Shown: positions 11,344 through 23,869 of the stretch, one piece after another
Numbering within the stretch: position 1 is the stretch's first letter
How the letters are laid out: every line of letters starts with the position of its first letter
The notes under the pieces: model-generated
What the model was told of the DNA's origin: nothing
Database searches by the model: none
The model's input: only the letters and a program-made list of their open reading frames with translations
Origin: Populus alba
Taxonomy: Eukaryota > Streptophyta > Magnoliopsida > Malpighiales > Salicaceae
Length of the DNA: 64,000 nt
NCBI RefSeq assembly: GCF_005239225.2
Contig: NC_133286.1
Coordinates: 18,118,572-18,182,571, forward strand
Reading direction: 5' to 3'
Made by a program: the position numbers and the translations under genes

Positions 11344-14300
11344 ATGGGGGGTGGTGAGAAAATGCGAGGAGGTGAAAAGATGTACAACACGTCAACTCCA
11401 ATGCCTACGCACCAACTTTCCGATTCTAATCGCGGAATTATGGGTAACCATAACGATAATAATGCCCGTAACCTTCGAGTCTATCAAACCTGGAAAGGCA
11501 GCAATGTAATACTTTCTTTTCAACTTTTCCCCTTCCCTTAAATTTTCCTTTTTATTTTCTTCTGTGTGTGTCTTTACGTGTTTGTTATTATCAGGTTTTA
11601 TGTTGTCCTCTTTTGTTTTTGTTTTTGGCTCTTACCCAGCTTCCTTTCTTTAGCTTCATTCAAACTAATTTTTACTTTTCTGCCAACAGAATCAGTGAAA
11701 ATAATTGGCCCCCAAGGTTTTTTTTTCCCTTTTCACATTGTTGTCTTCACCCCCACCCCCCCAATTTAGTCTTGCTGCAGCCTGATGAATCTTTATGTAA
11801 TCTATACCCCATTCTAGTATTTAAATGTTGAGATTAATGTTTCATACTAGAGGTCAAAATTGGGTTATGATATCTTGTATTACTAATTATACTTCCTTTT
11901 GAACTAATAGATTCATGGAAAACATCAATGCCAAGAATATTGGAAGTCATATAGCATGTAAAATTTAGTAATGTTTGTCAGCAACTTCATAGGCAAGACT
12001 TAATATCCAACAATCCAAGTAAATTATCAATGCTCTAGTTATTACGAGTGCTATGCTTGCGCTTTCTGTTTTGTTGTCCTTCGTCTATATTGTGCTTCCA
12101 AAAAGAAGAAATTTTAATTAATATATAATTGGTGTTGATCTACTGGCAAAAGCATTTTCCCGCAGCTTCTGTTATTTGTCGTTCTGTGGAATTGTAGGAC
12201 AACAGAATTACTAGAATGGTCATTGTATTTGTTACATTTTGCACATAACATCTTCTGTTTCATCAGTTGAATCTTTCACAGTATGTATAATTATGGATCC
12301 TTCAATTTGCACTCTCTTTTTTGCACGGAGCGGTGTGTCATTTAACTCATGACTAGCTATGCCTACAAAGTGTGCTGCTTCATGTTTGCCATTTACGGCT
12401 ATGGAGCGTGTGAAATGTATAGATCATGGAATAAGCTAACCAAGCAACTGACTCTATCATCTAATTCTTTTGCAGATATTCTGCTTTGGGGGTAGGCTAG
12501 TATTTGGTCCAGATGTCAGGTCGCTGTTCCTTACAATCTTTCTAATCATGATTCCAGTAATCTTATTCTGTGCTTTTGTTTCTCAAAGGCTCATTAACGA
12601 CTTCCAACACCAGCTAGGCTATTATGTTGTAGTTATATGTGTCATCCTGACAGCACATGTGAGTTCCTCTTTTACTGATCTTCAATTAGAGATTTTTCAA
12701 GATATATTACCATCACTTCCTAGCGTTGACAAATTTATTTTGAACTATATGAACCTAAATTCACCAATAAATATATAAGGAAAAAAAAATATCATTTTTG
12801 ATGTCCTAATAGTTCTCTGTTCCTCCAAATGTATTCTGAAAGATGATGGTGAAAAGTGAAGCAGATTAGAGTAAAACATAAACTGAAAAGAACTGTGGAA
12901 TTAATTTTTTGGAATTAGTTATAGTTAAATTTGTTTATAGCAATTCTTGCCCGTCACCCCCCCCAGCCAAAATCTTCTGAGTCTCAAGTTCTGAGAAAAT
13001 GGGTGGAAAAGGAGTTTGGAACTGCATTGTAAAATCAAAGCCTTCTCAACTTGGCTAAATGGCTGTACGAACTTTAATTGATTTATGCTTCTCATTTCTC
13101 GGAGACTGATATACAACTCTCTCAATCATATGCTAACTTGGCTAAGGTCTGAATTTTGACGCTAGACAAGAAAAATGAAGTTATTTTGATTCAAAGGCAG
13201 AGAGAAGCTTGTCTTGCTTTTCCTTCCTCCGAGTTTTGATATGGCAGAATAATGATTATCAACCAAACATGAAACATACGATATCTCTACTTCTTTCGCT
13301 GCTCATGCTGTGAGCATTTTGTGAGCTAAGAAAAATACAAAAATCATTGCTGACTGACCTTATCACTTATAAGTTCTTGCATATTCCAGTGAATTTACTT
13401 GGCAATTTGGTTTTTGTCACTGGGCTGTCAACCTCTTCAGGTTATTATTCTTCTCTTCCTTACTTCCGCAAGAGATCCAGGCATTATTCCTCGTAATCTC
13501 CACCCTCCAGAAGATGAAGGCTCAAGCATATCTGCTGATTGGCCAGGAAGTCAGGTTGCTGGCCCAAGTTTACCTCCAACGAAAGATGTAATGGTGAATG
13601 GGATGGTAGTCAAGGTCAAATACTGCCAAACATGCTTGCTGTACCGCCCGCCACGATGCTCTCATTGCTCTATATGCAACAACTGCGTTGAGCGTTTTGA
13701 TCATCATTGCCCGTGGGTGGGGCAATGTATTGGCAAGGTATGTACCAGTTTAACCGTGTTTCTATCATGCATATGCATATTTTGATTTAATTATGGATTC
13801 GGTTCTCTCTTTTTTTTCCGAATTATTTTCTAGTGGATTCACATTTTAGTTGAATGCATTGTTCCTACAATTTTAAACCTTTTGGCTTGGTTTGTGCCAA
13901 TGCGATGGCCTTCAACTCTCTCATTTGTTAGTGCATCCTCCACCACATATATCGAATAAATTGTTTGAAATGCTTCTGTAGTATACACCCAAAGACAACT
14001 GAATATACTGTCATTAGGCATGTCATGTGGTAGTTCATGGTGAGTGCATTCATAGTTACGCTCTTATTAAGCGTGACAGATACAGAATCCCCTGGCTTTC
14101 CTTGAGTGTTTCTTTTTTGCCAAAATGGACTGGAAAAGAAGTTAGAAAAACAAAAAAGATTGAGCTAGTAAAGAATGCTTGATTTTCTTTTTAAAAATGC
14201 AGATACTTGTTCTTGGATTTTGGCATAGATTTCCTTAGAATTTCCCAACCAAATTATTTGAGGGAGCGGGGGGGTGTTGATTAGCAGTGATATGTCAAAT

Positions 14301-15627
14301 CAATAACCTGTTAAATTATAATATTCACGTGAGTAGTTTGACCCCAGGTCATTTGGCATGAGCCTTTACATTCCAAACTGCAACATTTGTTAAGTATTCC
14401 AAGATTTGTGCATTTTCTTATTCTAGAATTTGTTTTATTTTGGAGAAGATTTTTTCATCATGCAACTGCACAGGTATTAATTAGGCATCCCAGGCTATGT
14501 TTTGCCAGCATAGCTAAATAAGCATTTTTGAGAGCTTTCCAAATCACAGATTTCCCGGTTGACTTTGTGGGGTGTTTGAGATACAAGGCATGGGTTAAAG
14601 AGGCGAAACATCATGTAATTGGGATTGACTGACTAATGATGATGATTACACTCAAGATGATTCTTCAGTGTATTCAGTTATTTTTTGTGAAAACTTGGTT
14701 TCAAATGGCTCATAGTACTATTGATATCCTGATCGTCCTGTATGCAAATTATTGATAGTTCTGACATCTTAAGATTTTTCTGATTATACTATACTGGTTT
14801 TTGATATTAAATTGCTGTCTTACCTTCATAGACCTAACCTGTTAGAGTTTTCTGTTGACAGAGGAATTACAGATTCTTTTTCATGTTTGTTTCTTCCACA
14901 ACGATGTTATGCCTCTATGTTCTTGCATTCTGCTGGGTCAACATCAGGAAGATAATGGATACATATCATTGCAATATGTGGACGGCCTTTCTGAAGTCTC
15001 CTGTTTCAGGAATCCTGATACTGTACACTTTCATATGTGCTTGGTTTGTTGGCGGCCTCACTGCATTTCATCTGTACTTGATATTCACCAATCAGGTTGC
15101 GATTTTCTCCTCACCCTCATTTCTCTGTTGTTCTGAATCCTTTACCCCTCATTATGCAGCGTGCAAGTTATTTAATTTTTTTGCAGACAACATATGAGAA
15201 CTTCCGGTATAGATATGATGGAAAGATGAATCCTTACAACCTTGGTTGCATTCGTAATGGTCTGGAAGTTTTCTTCTCAAAAATCCCAAAATCGAAGAAC
15301 AAATTCCGGGCAAAGGTCAGGGTCAATTCATCTTCTAGCTATGCCAGTTCAATGCCATTGGGCGATTCCTTGAGCCCAGAGGTGCCCAAAAGGAGCTTTA
15401 ATATAGAAGTGGGAAAACGACAAGCTGTTGCTGATGAGGATTTTGAAGATATACAAAGTCAGATTGACAGTGTTGGTGGATTGGAGAGGTGTGGAACCCA
15501 GCCAAGACACACAAATTGGGATCATAAAGCCAACTGGGAGATAACACCAGATATACATGTGTTAGCTGCTGAGTTTGGAATGGAATCTGGTTTAGCAGAC
15601 AGGCAGAAAATTTCTAGAGATCATTGA
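11344..15627 (+). CDS. DHHC protein S-acyltransferase (PAT05/06/07-like), five exons
   Basis: The product attaches palmitate to cysteines of membrane-associated proteins. Coding exons are 11344-11505, 12476-12658, 13441-13737, 14862-15095 and 15187-15627, all phase 0 with GT/AG borders. They give 438 residues, near the ~440 of Arabidopsis PAT06. [12 protein letters not shown] (about 43-54) and FGPDVRSL mark the plant clade. The cysteine-rich domain spans about 174-212, with the catalytic DHHC at 202-205. Four membrane spans fall near 71-89, 101-121, 220-240 and 262-285. The TTYENFRYR sequence after the last span holds the usual TTxE motif. The C-terminal tail, including [13 protein letters not shown], resembles PAT05/06. 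In-frame ATGs at 11344, 11362 and 11380 are all possible starts; the first is chosen. The subcellular membrane cannot be told from sequence. Confidence 0.94.
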
Positions 15628-16944
15628 AGTTTGTTTCATGAAGTATATTCTAGCGAGTCGAAAGTGCTCTCCGATCTCAAAGTCATCATGACATCGCTAA
15701 CGGGGGCTGATTGAAAATGGTCACTGACATTGCATTCAACTCAAAGTGGCTGTCGAAAAGATGTTATATGCTTCACGTATGGAAGGAGAGAATGTTTTTG
15801 TTTGTTTAGGTATGAAATGGTACATGCTGTAAATTAACCTTCATTGATAGTTATTTGGATTGTTGTTGTGCAATTACTTGCTCATTTTTCTGGAAATTTG
15901 TTGAGTGTTGATATTTACCAATTGACTGGTAATATTAGAGAGAACCATTAGCCTCTTACACGAGCTCTGATTCAGTCATTGGTGGTAGAATACAAGGTGT
16001 TGCCACCAAGGGATACTTTATAGGATTGGGGAAACCCCCCACTCCCTGTTTGCAGAAGGTGTAATTAAAAAGACTTTTCTTTTCTTTTCCGTTCTTTCTT
16101 ACATTGTTGTGCCTGGGAAATAATTTGCTCAAGTGCAATGTGTTTGTTTCCAGGGAAGATTGAAAATATTTGGTTTATCAGTGAACAAATCTGCCGAATG
16201 CCGAAAATTGCTTGTTGACAACGACTTAAATAAGCCTTCGGTGTCCAAGTGAGGCTCCCAAGTTTCTCTCCTCTCCACACGTGATATATTGACTCGCGAC
16301 ATTGACATCATTGAGAGAAGCTAGTTTGGGAATGTGGCCTTGAAAAATTTCTACTGTCACAACCAGAAAATCTCCTCCTTTTTTCCCCGCTTTCAAATAA
16401 ATACATTTTGTAGGCAAATTAAATATAGTTAGTGTTCGCTATTTCTTTAACTTGAATCTCCCTTGTGGTCATCGTATCATGATTCATTATGATTTCTTTT
16501 AATTATTTAACATTAAAATCCGCGTAAATCAAGAAGAGATGAGGCATTAAAGAAATATATTGGACATTAAACATCATAACAATTTCTATTTACATAATAT
16601 AAAAGAGTGATGTGAACATAATATAAAATATATGATAAAAAAATTATGTATTTCGAAGTAATTTTTTTTTTGTTGAAAAATATGAAATAGCATTTCTACG
16701 TTTCTAATTTTTTTTTTATATAAAAAGGGAGCAAACAACTTTCTAAGATTAAGGTATTGTTCAGTGAGAATGTGTTTGGTTTTATAGTTAAAAACTTTCT
16801 TTGAAAATTTTTATTTTTTTTTATGTTTTTTGATTGTTTTAATGTGCTAATATTAAAAATAAATTTTAAAAAATAATAAAAATATTATTTAATCTTTTTT
16901 TCAAGTGAAAATAACTTTGAAAATCAATTATTACTACAATCCTA

Positions 16945-16989
<45 letters not shown>

Positions 16990-17515
16990 TATGTTTTCAA
17001 AAATACTAAATTTTGTTTTGCTTGAATTGTTTTTGGATAATAAACAACCATCAAATACGAGATCTAAATCCACGCACAAAAAAACTAATATAATCTAAAA
17101 CTATGAACGAGGGGGGAGGGGATTTGTTTTTTCATTGTCACAGTTCAGATCACCATGGTTATCATTTTCTGGTCAACATATTTCCGTTGGTCACAATTCA
17201 ACCATCACAAATCAGAAAATGGATAAAAGAGTGGCCGGAATACTGCAAAGTTGGTCACGGAGGTGTCTTTATTATTAGCAGAACAAATCAGCAGACATAT
17301 TTAAAGATGGGAGCCTCTGTCCTGACCTGAGTAAGGAAGGGCTCGCATTACATTTTGAGAAAAAGAAAAAAGAATGGCTCACAATATAGCACGAAATTCT
17401 ATTTACATTACGACACCATAGTAATTGGACTAATAGACAGAAGGGGCAAGAGAACATTAGGTGGCATTTGATGGATAAGAATCAGCAGCGGTGGTTGAGG
17501 CCTGTGATTGTTAAA
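15628..17515. other. 3' flank and AT-rich spacer with MITE and TA microsatellite
   Basis: Early bases hold the DHHC 3' UTR. A MITE-like copy lies at about 16773-16946, followed at once by a TA dinucleotide run (about 16949-16986). A less AT-rich patch at 17100-17340 has no recognisable coding content. Confidence 0.55.
16773..16946 (+). repeat. MITE-like dispersed repeat, copy 1
   Basis: It shares the order of motifs with 23926-24134: GTGTTTGG end, T/A-rich core, TTTTAATGTGCTAA, AAATTTTAAAAAATAA, CAAGTGAAAA and a decayed far end. Confidence 0.6.
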
Positions 17516-18506
17516 TCAGTGGTGGCGAGGAAGGACTCCGACTGTTTTTAGTGTCTCTGCATCATGAGGCCTGCAATGCACGTAACACTCTCCATCAGCA
17601 TTATTGAATAAAGGATTGTTGCAATCTGATATCAACTGTCACGTGTTTAGGAAAGAATTGATCAATTGAGTTTGTTTTGCCAGGCTTAATCATACATGTT
17701 ACAACAGCACAACAGGTGAGATCATTTATTCCTGAATTCGGGATATGCAATGAGATGCACAAATAACAATTTATTCAAGCATTAAATTGACTGAAATGTG
17801 AGATGAGGGGGAGAAGGTAAAGGTACTTGGTGATGGCATTAGCGCGGGTTGGATCAGGCAGGGTGGGATTATGTTCCTGGATGTGAGCAACCTTCCTGAG
17901 GAATGATTTTTTGAGAAATTTACTTGCATCAGCAACTACTGTATCAGGGTCGTCTACCTCAGCAATGGATTCTCTCCTTTTCTTGTTTATACTAACTCCT
18001 GGGCTATGCACCAGCTGCTGCTTCATGGTGTGGAAGGCCATCGCAACTGCTACAGTCACCATTCCCGCCATCACATAGAATGGTGCGTGCTCCCCCGTCG
18101 CTGAATACCTGAAATTGTGAGTGTTCATCAATACCCACACGATCATACCGTGGCTCTCTTGTTTTGTAATAATGCTAATATATATGTGTAGTAATGGGCT
18201 ACGGCTAAGAGCATGAAAGGTTTCATTCTTAATAAAACCTGCTGCTAGGCACATGATGGGCAGCATTGTGAGCCATTGTTGCGAACTTGGGAGCGGTGGA
18301 GGATGCAAAAGGTCGACTCTGTCCTAACTGAGACAGCACTGCTCTCCACTGGCTCTGCCACCCATAGGACAAACGTAAATACCAGTATATGAATATAATT
18401 ATCCTCTTGTATGAAACTAATCATGCATCTCCCTTTGTATCTCAATCCACAAAGAAAAAGAAACCGATAATAATAAACAGTAACTTACGGTTGCCCTGAA
18501 AGCCAT
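17516..18506 (-). CDS. B12D / NDUFA4 (MLRQ)-like mitochondrial protein, four exons
   Basis: Coding exons on the minus strand are 18506-18489, 18354-18239, 18108-17827 and 17570-17516, all with GT/AG borders. They total 471 nt, or 156 residues. The N terminus (MAFRAT, then basic and Ser-rich residues to about 45) looks like a mitochondrial presequence. One hydrophobic segment lies at about 55-71 (FYVMAGMVTVAVAMAFH). KQQLVHSPGVSINKKRRESI, the VDDPDTVV stretch and FLKKSFLRKVAHIQ match the plant B12D family, annotated as NADH-ubiquinone reductase complex 1 MLRQ subunit-like. The last exon was found by its family-like ending (AETLKTVGV). Reading through its donor instead gives an alternative tail ending at 17775. 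Related genes are linked to seed or stress conditions, but nothing here shows regulation. Confidence 0.85.
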
Positions 18507-20225
18507 TATTTCCGATCAAGAAAGAAGGAATGAAGAAGAAAGTTTCTTGGCTCTTGCAGATGAATGCGGTCAATGGATATCGACTCTGTTTCCTTGCTTT
18601 AAATAAACTTTGTATGGAAGACTTTTGAAACCTCAGAATCTCTCGTGATTGAGAGGCGACACGTTGCCGGCATGCACTTTTTGTAGGAGAGGATATCTGA
18701 AAGTTGATTTCTTTGTGGTGACTGGTGAGTGTCCCATCTCCTTAAAACTTTAGAGGGCCATCGTCCATTCATAGCTCAAAGGGTAGCTACGAACTTTGAA
18801 TACTTCCGCCTCACTAGCATGGCCATCGTCCATTCATAGCAAGATTTGTATCGGTATGTTAAAATAATCTTTCACAAGGAGACAAGGAAATATGAAACAT
18901 TATTTTACTTGCCATTCTTTTTTTGTTAACACATTTTTCACAAGTCATGTAGTGTTAGATGTTTCCATAATAATAGCAATAATAATCAATTAACTTGTTA
19001 GCACAGTTATTAAATTCAGTCCACTATAAAATATAATCCAAAAATTAATTTAAGTATGATTGTTTAGTTTAATAGAAAAAACATGGCAAACAAAAGAATA
19101 TTTTTAGAAAAGCTTAGAGTCTCTTACATGTTGAAACTAGAAGCATGTATTATATATAAATAAGTTTGTGTGTCTATATATATACACACAGAAACACACA
19201 TCCAAGTCAAAATTTTATTTGACAAAAAGTAATATTTTAAAGTTTAAAATATTACTTTATAATAAGCCCAAACTTGGACCCCATAATTAAAAGTCAATTT
19301 TACTTAGAAACTCCAAGTTCAGGGTGTGTGCATGTGAGTTCAACGCAAAGCCTAAAATCTCTATCCTCTGAGAGTTTGAGTGCTATTTGAACTAAATTTT
19401 AATTTTCTAACTATTTTATAAATACTAAGAATTTTTTTTTTTAAAGTGGAATAAAGTTTGCGTAATGCTGGATCTGTGAGAATATTTTAATCTATTTATC
19501 AAATTAGAGGAACTCGTTTTCAAAATATTTCAATTTTTTCTATAAATTAATAGAAGATCACAATTAAGATACATATTTATAGTATATATATCTCACCATG
19601 TGTTTAGTGAAAAAAAATAGTAATTGGTTATTATCAAATTCCAATTGGTCATTAAAAAAAATACTAAACTCTAATTAAGTAATAATTCATAGATCATAAA
19701 TCTAAAAATTCAAAAACACCACATTTCCCAAATCAATTCCTTCTCTTTCCTTCTTTAAGATTCTGAAAGTACATGGAGTATTTTCTTAGTTGCCTTAACC
19801 GACGGTAGCAATTAATTTTTCTCCTGTTTTTTTCTTTGTTTTGATCCCTTTATCTTTAATAATCCTAAGTCAAGTATTTCTTACTACTGAAGTTGATGTT
19901 TTTGTGATACTCGAATTCAGTTTTCCTTATATCTTGAATTCAACAGGAAAACCATACCCTAAATTCCTAACCAGCATAAAAAAACCACGTCTTCTCATAG
20001 AAACACGAGAGTTCTCATGGATTACCCCAAAAAAACCCAATGCATGAAGAAAAAAAAAAAAAAGGGTCCGATTCACAAGAGAATCAAATACCATAATCCA
20101 TGCATGCAGATAGAAAGATGACAAAAGCTTCTTGGATCGATCATCGCTCGGAGGAAAGAGATGTTGAATATCCTCGTCCATCACAACAAGCAAAGAGCTG
20201 GGGGAAAAGAAAGAAAGAAAGAAAA
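18507..20225. other. AT-rich spacer before MIR396
   Basis: The first ~200 bases are the B12D-like promoter side. GGCCATCGTCCATTCATAGC occurs twice (18759 and 18820 region). The rest is AT-rich with no supported gene. The last few hundred bases should include the MIR396 promoter and primary-transcript start, which I cannot pinpoint. Confidence 0.45.
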
Positions 20226-20332
20226 CCCTGAAACTGCCATGTTTTTCCACAGCTTTCTTGAACTTCCTAGAGGTGCTGCTATACATATAACTTAAGAAGT
20301 TCAAGAAAGCCGTGGAATAGCATGACCAGGTG
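20226..20332 (+). ncRNA. MIR396: MIR396 microRNA precursor (miR396b-type mature sequence)
   Basis: The 5' arm carries the 21-nt miR396 sequence at 20245-20265 (starts TTCCACAGCTTT, ends GAACTT, the form usually called miR396b). The 3' arm carries the star strand at about 20299-20319 (GTTCAAGAAAGCCGTGG). The arms pair almost fully, with one C/A mismatch near the middle of the mature sequence and a ~30-nt loop. The lower stem extends to CCTG/CAGG. Known: miR396 cleaves transcripts of growth-regulating factor (GRF) genes and restrains leaf and root cell proliferation. The hairpin lies alone in an intergenic spacer, after a GAAA microsatellite. Exact precursor ends are estimated from the pairing. 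Confidence 0.95.
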
Positions 20333-20569
20333 TTGCCAGAAAATACCACCTCTCCAATTCTTCTCAGATCCGACTGCTGGATATTTCTTTTTTCATTAAC
20401 TGAAAAAATAGTGATATATATTAAACATAATCCACCCATTAACAACCATCTTGAGACTATAGAATGGAGTGAAAAGGCAGTTGACCAAGATGTTGTTGTC
20501 TTTCCAGAAATAGAAGAATCATGAATAGTAATTCAAGGAGTCCAATCACTGCATAATAGGAAATCAGCT

Positions 20570-20935
20570 CAACAATCTACTCCAGCAATTTATTCCTGTA
20601 AAATAGCTATGTAATAGCACTAAAATAGAAATTACAATCTGTATAATTTTACTACTTTATTTGTAACTTTCCTTCTGAATATTTCTTCTACATTGTAAAG
20701 TCTATATATACATTAGTAATCAAGAACTCTCAGCTTACGCTTTGCATGAGAAGCTTTCTCACAAATATTCTCTTTTATATTTTTTTTTTATGGTATCAGA
20801 GCTTCTTGTGAGACAAGAGAGTTCCATTTTTATTATTTTTTTTTCTTCTTTTCAATGGCTTCCACAATATCTTCAACCGCTTTGCATGAGAAGCTTTCTC
20901 ACAGATATTCTCTTTTATATTTTTCTTTAATATAA
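20570..20935 (+). mobile_element. Rearranged LTR-retrotransposon fragment with primer-binding site
   Basis: TGGTATCAGAGC at 20791-20802 is the initiator tRNA-Met primer-binding site and follows a U5-like segment. A 50-base block starting GCTTTGCATGAGAAGCTTTC at ~20740 recurs at ~20880, 140 bp on. Between them lies ATGGCTTCCACAATATCTTC, a typical start for a copia gag. This looks like an LTR end, the first bases of an internal region, and a second LTR end joined by deletion. The outer limits are uncertain. Confidence 0.6.
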
Positions 20936-21986
20936 AGTCATTTATATGGAGCATTATGTCCACACAAAACCTCATACATGGACCACTAGAACATATAATT
21001 TCGCTACGTACCAGCTTTATAGAGGACAGTAGGGTTCCTTGGCTCACAAGAGCGCATTTTCTTCACCAGAGTCCCACTTTTCTAGTCGGTGCCAACGCAG
21101 TGGGACATATGCAAACAATTACATGCGAAGTAATATTTTTAGAGATTTTTTTTTCCCTTTTTTTCCTTAGAGCTTCGTGACATATTAAATTCGAGGAATT
21201 ATAAACTTGATTATCAACCCAATTAAATTAATTATTTTGCATTTGATGATGTCCTAAAATCATTTAAGTAGTTTAAGAATAAGAATTAATGATATATATT
21301 ATAATTAATTAATCTTTTCATTCAAATAATTTTTTCTTCTCTTCGTAGCCAAGGCACCCGGTAAGCTAAGATAGTTGTTATTGGTATCTGAGAAGGATTA
21401 TTTTATGTGAATTTAGGGAGTATTTGATGTTTAAATAAATATATATTTTTTTTAAAAATACAATAATATTTTAAAGAAAAATGCTTTGAAAATATATATA
21501 CAGTACAGAATAAAGATTATAAACCTAAACTTTTTAAAAGAATCATTTGACCTTTATAATACATGAATGCTATTCTTTTATGAAAAAAAAAAACTAGAAT
21601 ATTACCTTATTTTGATAACATTTCCTTAAAAATAAATAAAAATTCATTATTTATTATTAATTAACTTTTTAACAGATTTACCAAGGAATATATATAATAC
21701 AAAATAAAGATTGTGAATCTGAACTTTTTAAAAGAATCATTTGATTTTTATAATCCATGAATGCTGTATTTTTATGAAAAGAAGAAGCTGGAATATTATC
21801 TTATCTTTATAGCATTTATTTAAAAAGGAATAAAACTTATCATTAACTAACTTTTCAACAGATTTACCAAGGAATTGGAGGATAGAATTTCAAAAGTGAC
21901 ACCAAAAATAATCATAGAGCATGAAATAAGAGGGTTTGTTTGCCGGGGAGTGAAAATATAAAATTATGAGGGAGAAGGAAACAAAA
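20936..21986. other. AT-rich spacer with a ~190-bp tandem duplication
   Basis: Two diverged copies, about 21492-21690 and 21691-21877, share AAAATAAAGATT, CTTTTTAAAAGAATCATTTGA, CATGAATGCT and CAGATTTACCAAGGAAT in order. No gene is supported in this spacer. Confidence 0.6.
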
Positions 21987-22059
21987 TGGAGATGCAGGGG
22001 ATCGAACCCTGTACCTCTCGCATGCAAAGCGAGCGCTCTACCATTTGAGCTACATCCCC
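21987..22059 (-). tRNA. tRNA-Ala (anticodon UGC)
   Basis: The minus strand folds as a standard intronless tRNA. The acceptor stem GGGGATG/CATCTCC has one G-U pair, the D arm carries the A box TAGCTCAAATGG, and the anticodon stem CTCGC/GCGAG encloses a loop with TGC at 22026-22024. The T arm contains GGTTCGATCC and the discriminator is A. No CCA is encoded, as expected for a nuclear gene. A TTTT run follows directly as an RNA polymerase III terminator. Confidence 0.97.
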
Positions 22060-22984
22060 TTTCTATAAATGTACTCCGCTGACTGAAAGTTATTGAATGA
22101 GAGAGTGGGACATGGCAGGTCTGGTTCGCCAGCTTAGTGAGACCTCTGTAATGATCTAGAGACATTGTTTTGTTCAAGCTTTCAGCGGTGGACATGGAAA
22201 TCATGGTTCTAGTCCTTAAAAAGTAAAAAGAATTCCAAACACTTCAAAACGATATTAATATTGACACCGACATCAAGCTTGTCTGTTAATTACTACCGGC
22301 ATTACATCCCAATAGAGGATGTCTTTTCCCTGTAATTTATATATCCATAGACACGATAGTCGAAAGTATAATTTTAAAACCTCGTTGGAATGATATATCA
22401 ATCCAACATCTAGTTGATTCAGAACTAAAACTAGATTGAATCGAAGAAAAAATAAAAAGAAAAAAATTAGGCATAACTTGACTGATCCAATAAAAAATTC
22501 AGTTATAACCTGTTGATTTTTTTTTATTATTTATTAAAATGATGTTATTTTGATTTTTAAAAATTTATTTTGACCCGGGCGATTTGATGACTCGGTCAAA
22601 AACTGGAACCTAAACCTTGAACTGGACCGAGTCTAAAAACTATGGTCAAAAGCACTATTTTTTATTTTATTTTTTAATTTTATCATTTCAAATTATATTA
22701 TTATTTTTTTAAACATTCACTTACGTATAGTATCTTTGAAAATCCCTAAACTGAATTATACATATACAGTGAAAACAAAATAAAAAAATAAAAAAAAAAG
22801 AGAGAGAAAAAAGTTAAATTACGTGAAAAGAAAAAAAATTCAGTTTAACCCCTAAAGTTTTACCTTAAGCATTTATTTGGTCTTAGTAGTTTTTTTAATT
22901 TTACATTTCAATCTTAAATTTTTTTTTTTTCAAGTTTGAGTTCCCGGATGTTGTTAGAAGAGAGAGAGGGAGAAGATCACAAAA
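22060..22984. other. AT-rich spacer
   Basis: Sequence between the tRNA and the U-box pseudogene. It contains poly-A/T runs and a GACCCGGGC patch but no supported gene. The missing 3' half of the pseudogene is not found here. Confidence 0.4.
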
Positions 22985-23869
22985 AAGAAAAAGAAGAGGA
23001 GAGAAAATGGGGTGATTATCAAATGCTCGGATTGCCTCACATTCCTCTTCTGTGCAAATCACCTCACGGATGGCTTTTAATGCTTCTGATTTCTTCAGTA
23101 ATTCATCAATAATGATATCATCCTTGGGAAGCTGGCTGATGATTGCAGCAGCAATGGACCTTTCTTCGACATCCAGTGAACAAGGTAGAATGTCTGCAAA
23201 GGTGTTGATGGCAGTTTCTGTAGAAGGAGATGGTGGGAGCGGAACTCCATCAGGATGATTACCAGAAATACAGCTTATGAGTTTCAATACCCACCTTTTC
23301 ACCTCACGCTGATCACCAACCACCGAATCGAAGAGCTGGGCAACTGCATACCTATCCGGTCGGATTAGATTTTGAGCTGTCTGAGATTGAGAGCTGAGTT
23401 CAACTAGCAGGTGCAAGAACTGAATCTTAGTTTCAGGATCAGAAATGTTGACAAACTGCAGAAAGAGACTTACGTTGTGCTCTGATTGCAGCTCCTTCCG
23501 ACCTGATGTATCTCGAATTTCAGGATGCTGGCAGGCTCCGACCAATAGAGCAAGAATCTCACCAGCTTCTTGTTTCAATTGTGTATCAGATCGTACAAAT
23601 GAGATGAGGCCTAGCAGAAGCGGTATCACCACAGAGTCTGATAGAAGCTGCTTTACAATCTGAGGGTATAGCAGTGGCTTCTTAATGCGTTTGAGGCATG
23701 CTGATTTGTATGCTGGAGAATTTGAATTGAGCATCCGTGTCAGATTTTGTATAAATTGTCCATCCTCCAGGTCCTTAATGTTATTTTCTTTAAGTTGCAT
23801 CTTTATCAAATCAGCAGCCATCCATGCTCTGCTTTCTCGTGGTCCTCCATGAAAGTGTTAGTTGATTGG

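Noticed and set aside
19927..20445. 172-codon minus-strand frame
   Set aside because: It crosses the MIR396 hairpin on the opposite strand and shows no protein family features.
21890..22204. 104-codon minus-strand frame containing GCSSNGRALALHARGTGF
   Set aside because: This is the well-known spurious translation of a tRNA-Ala gene and its flanks; the tRNA explains it.
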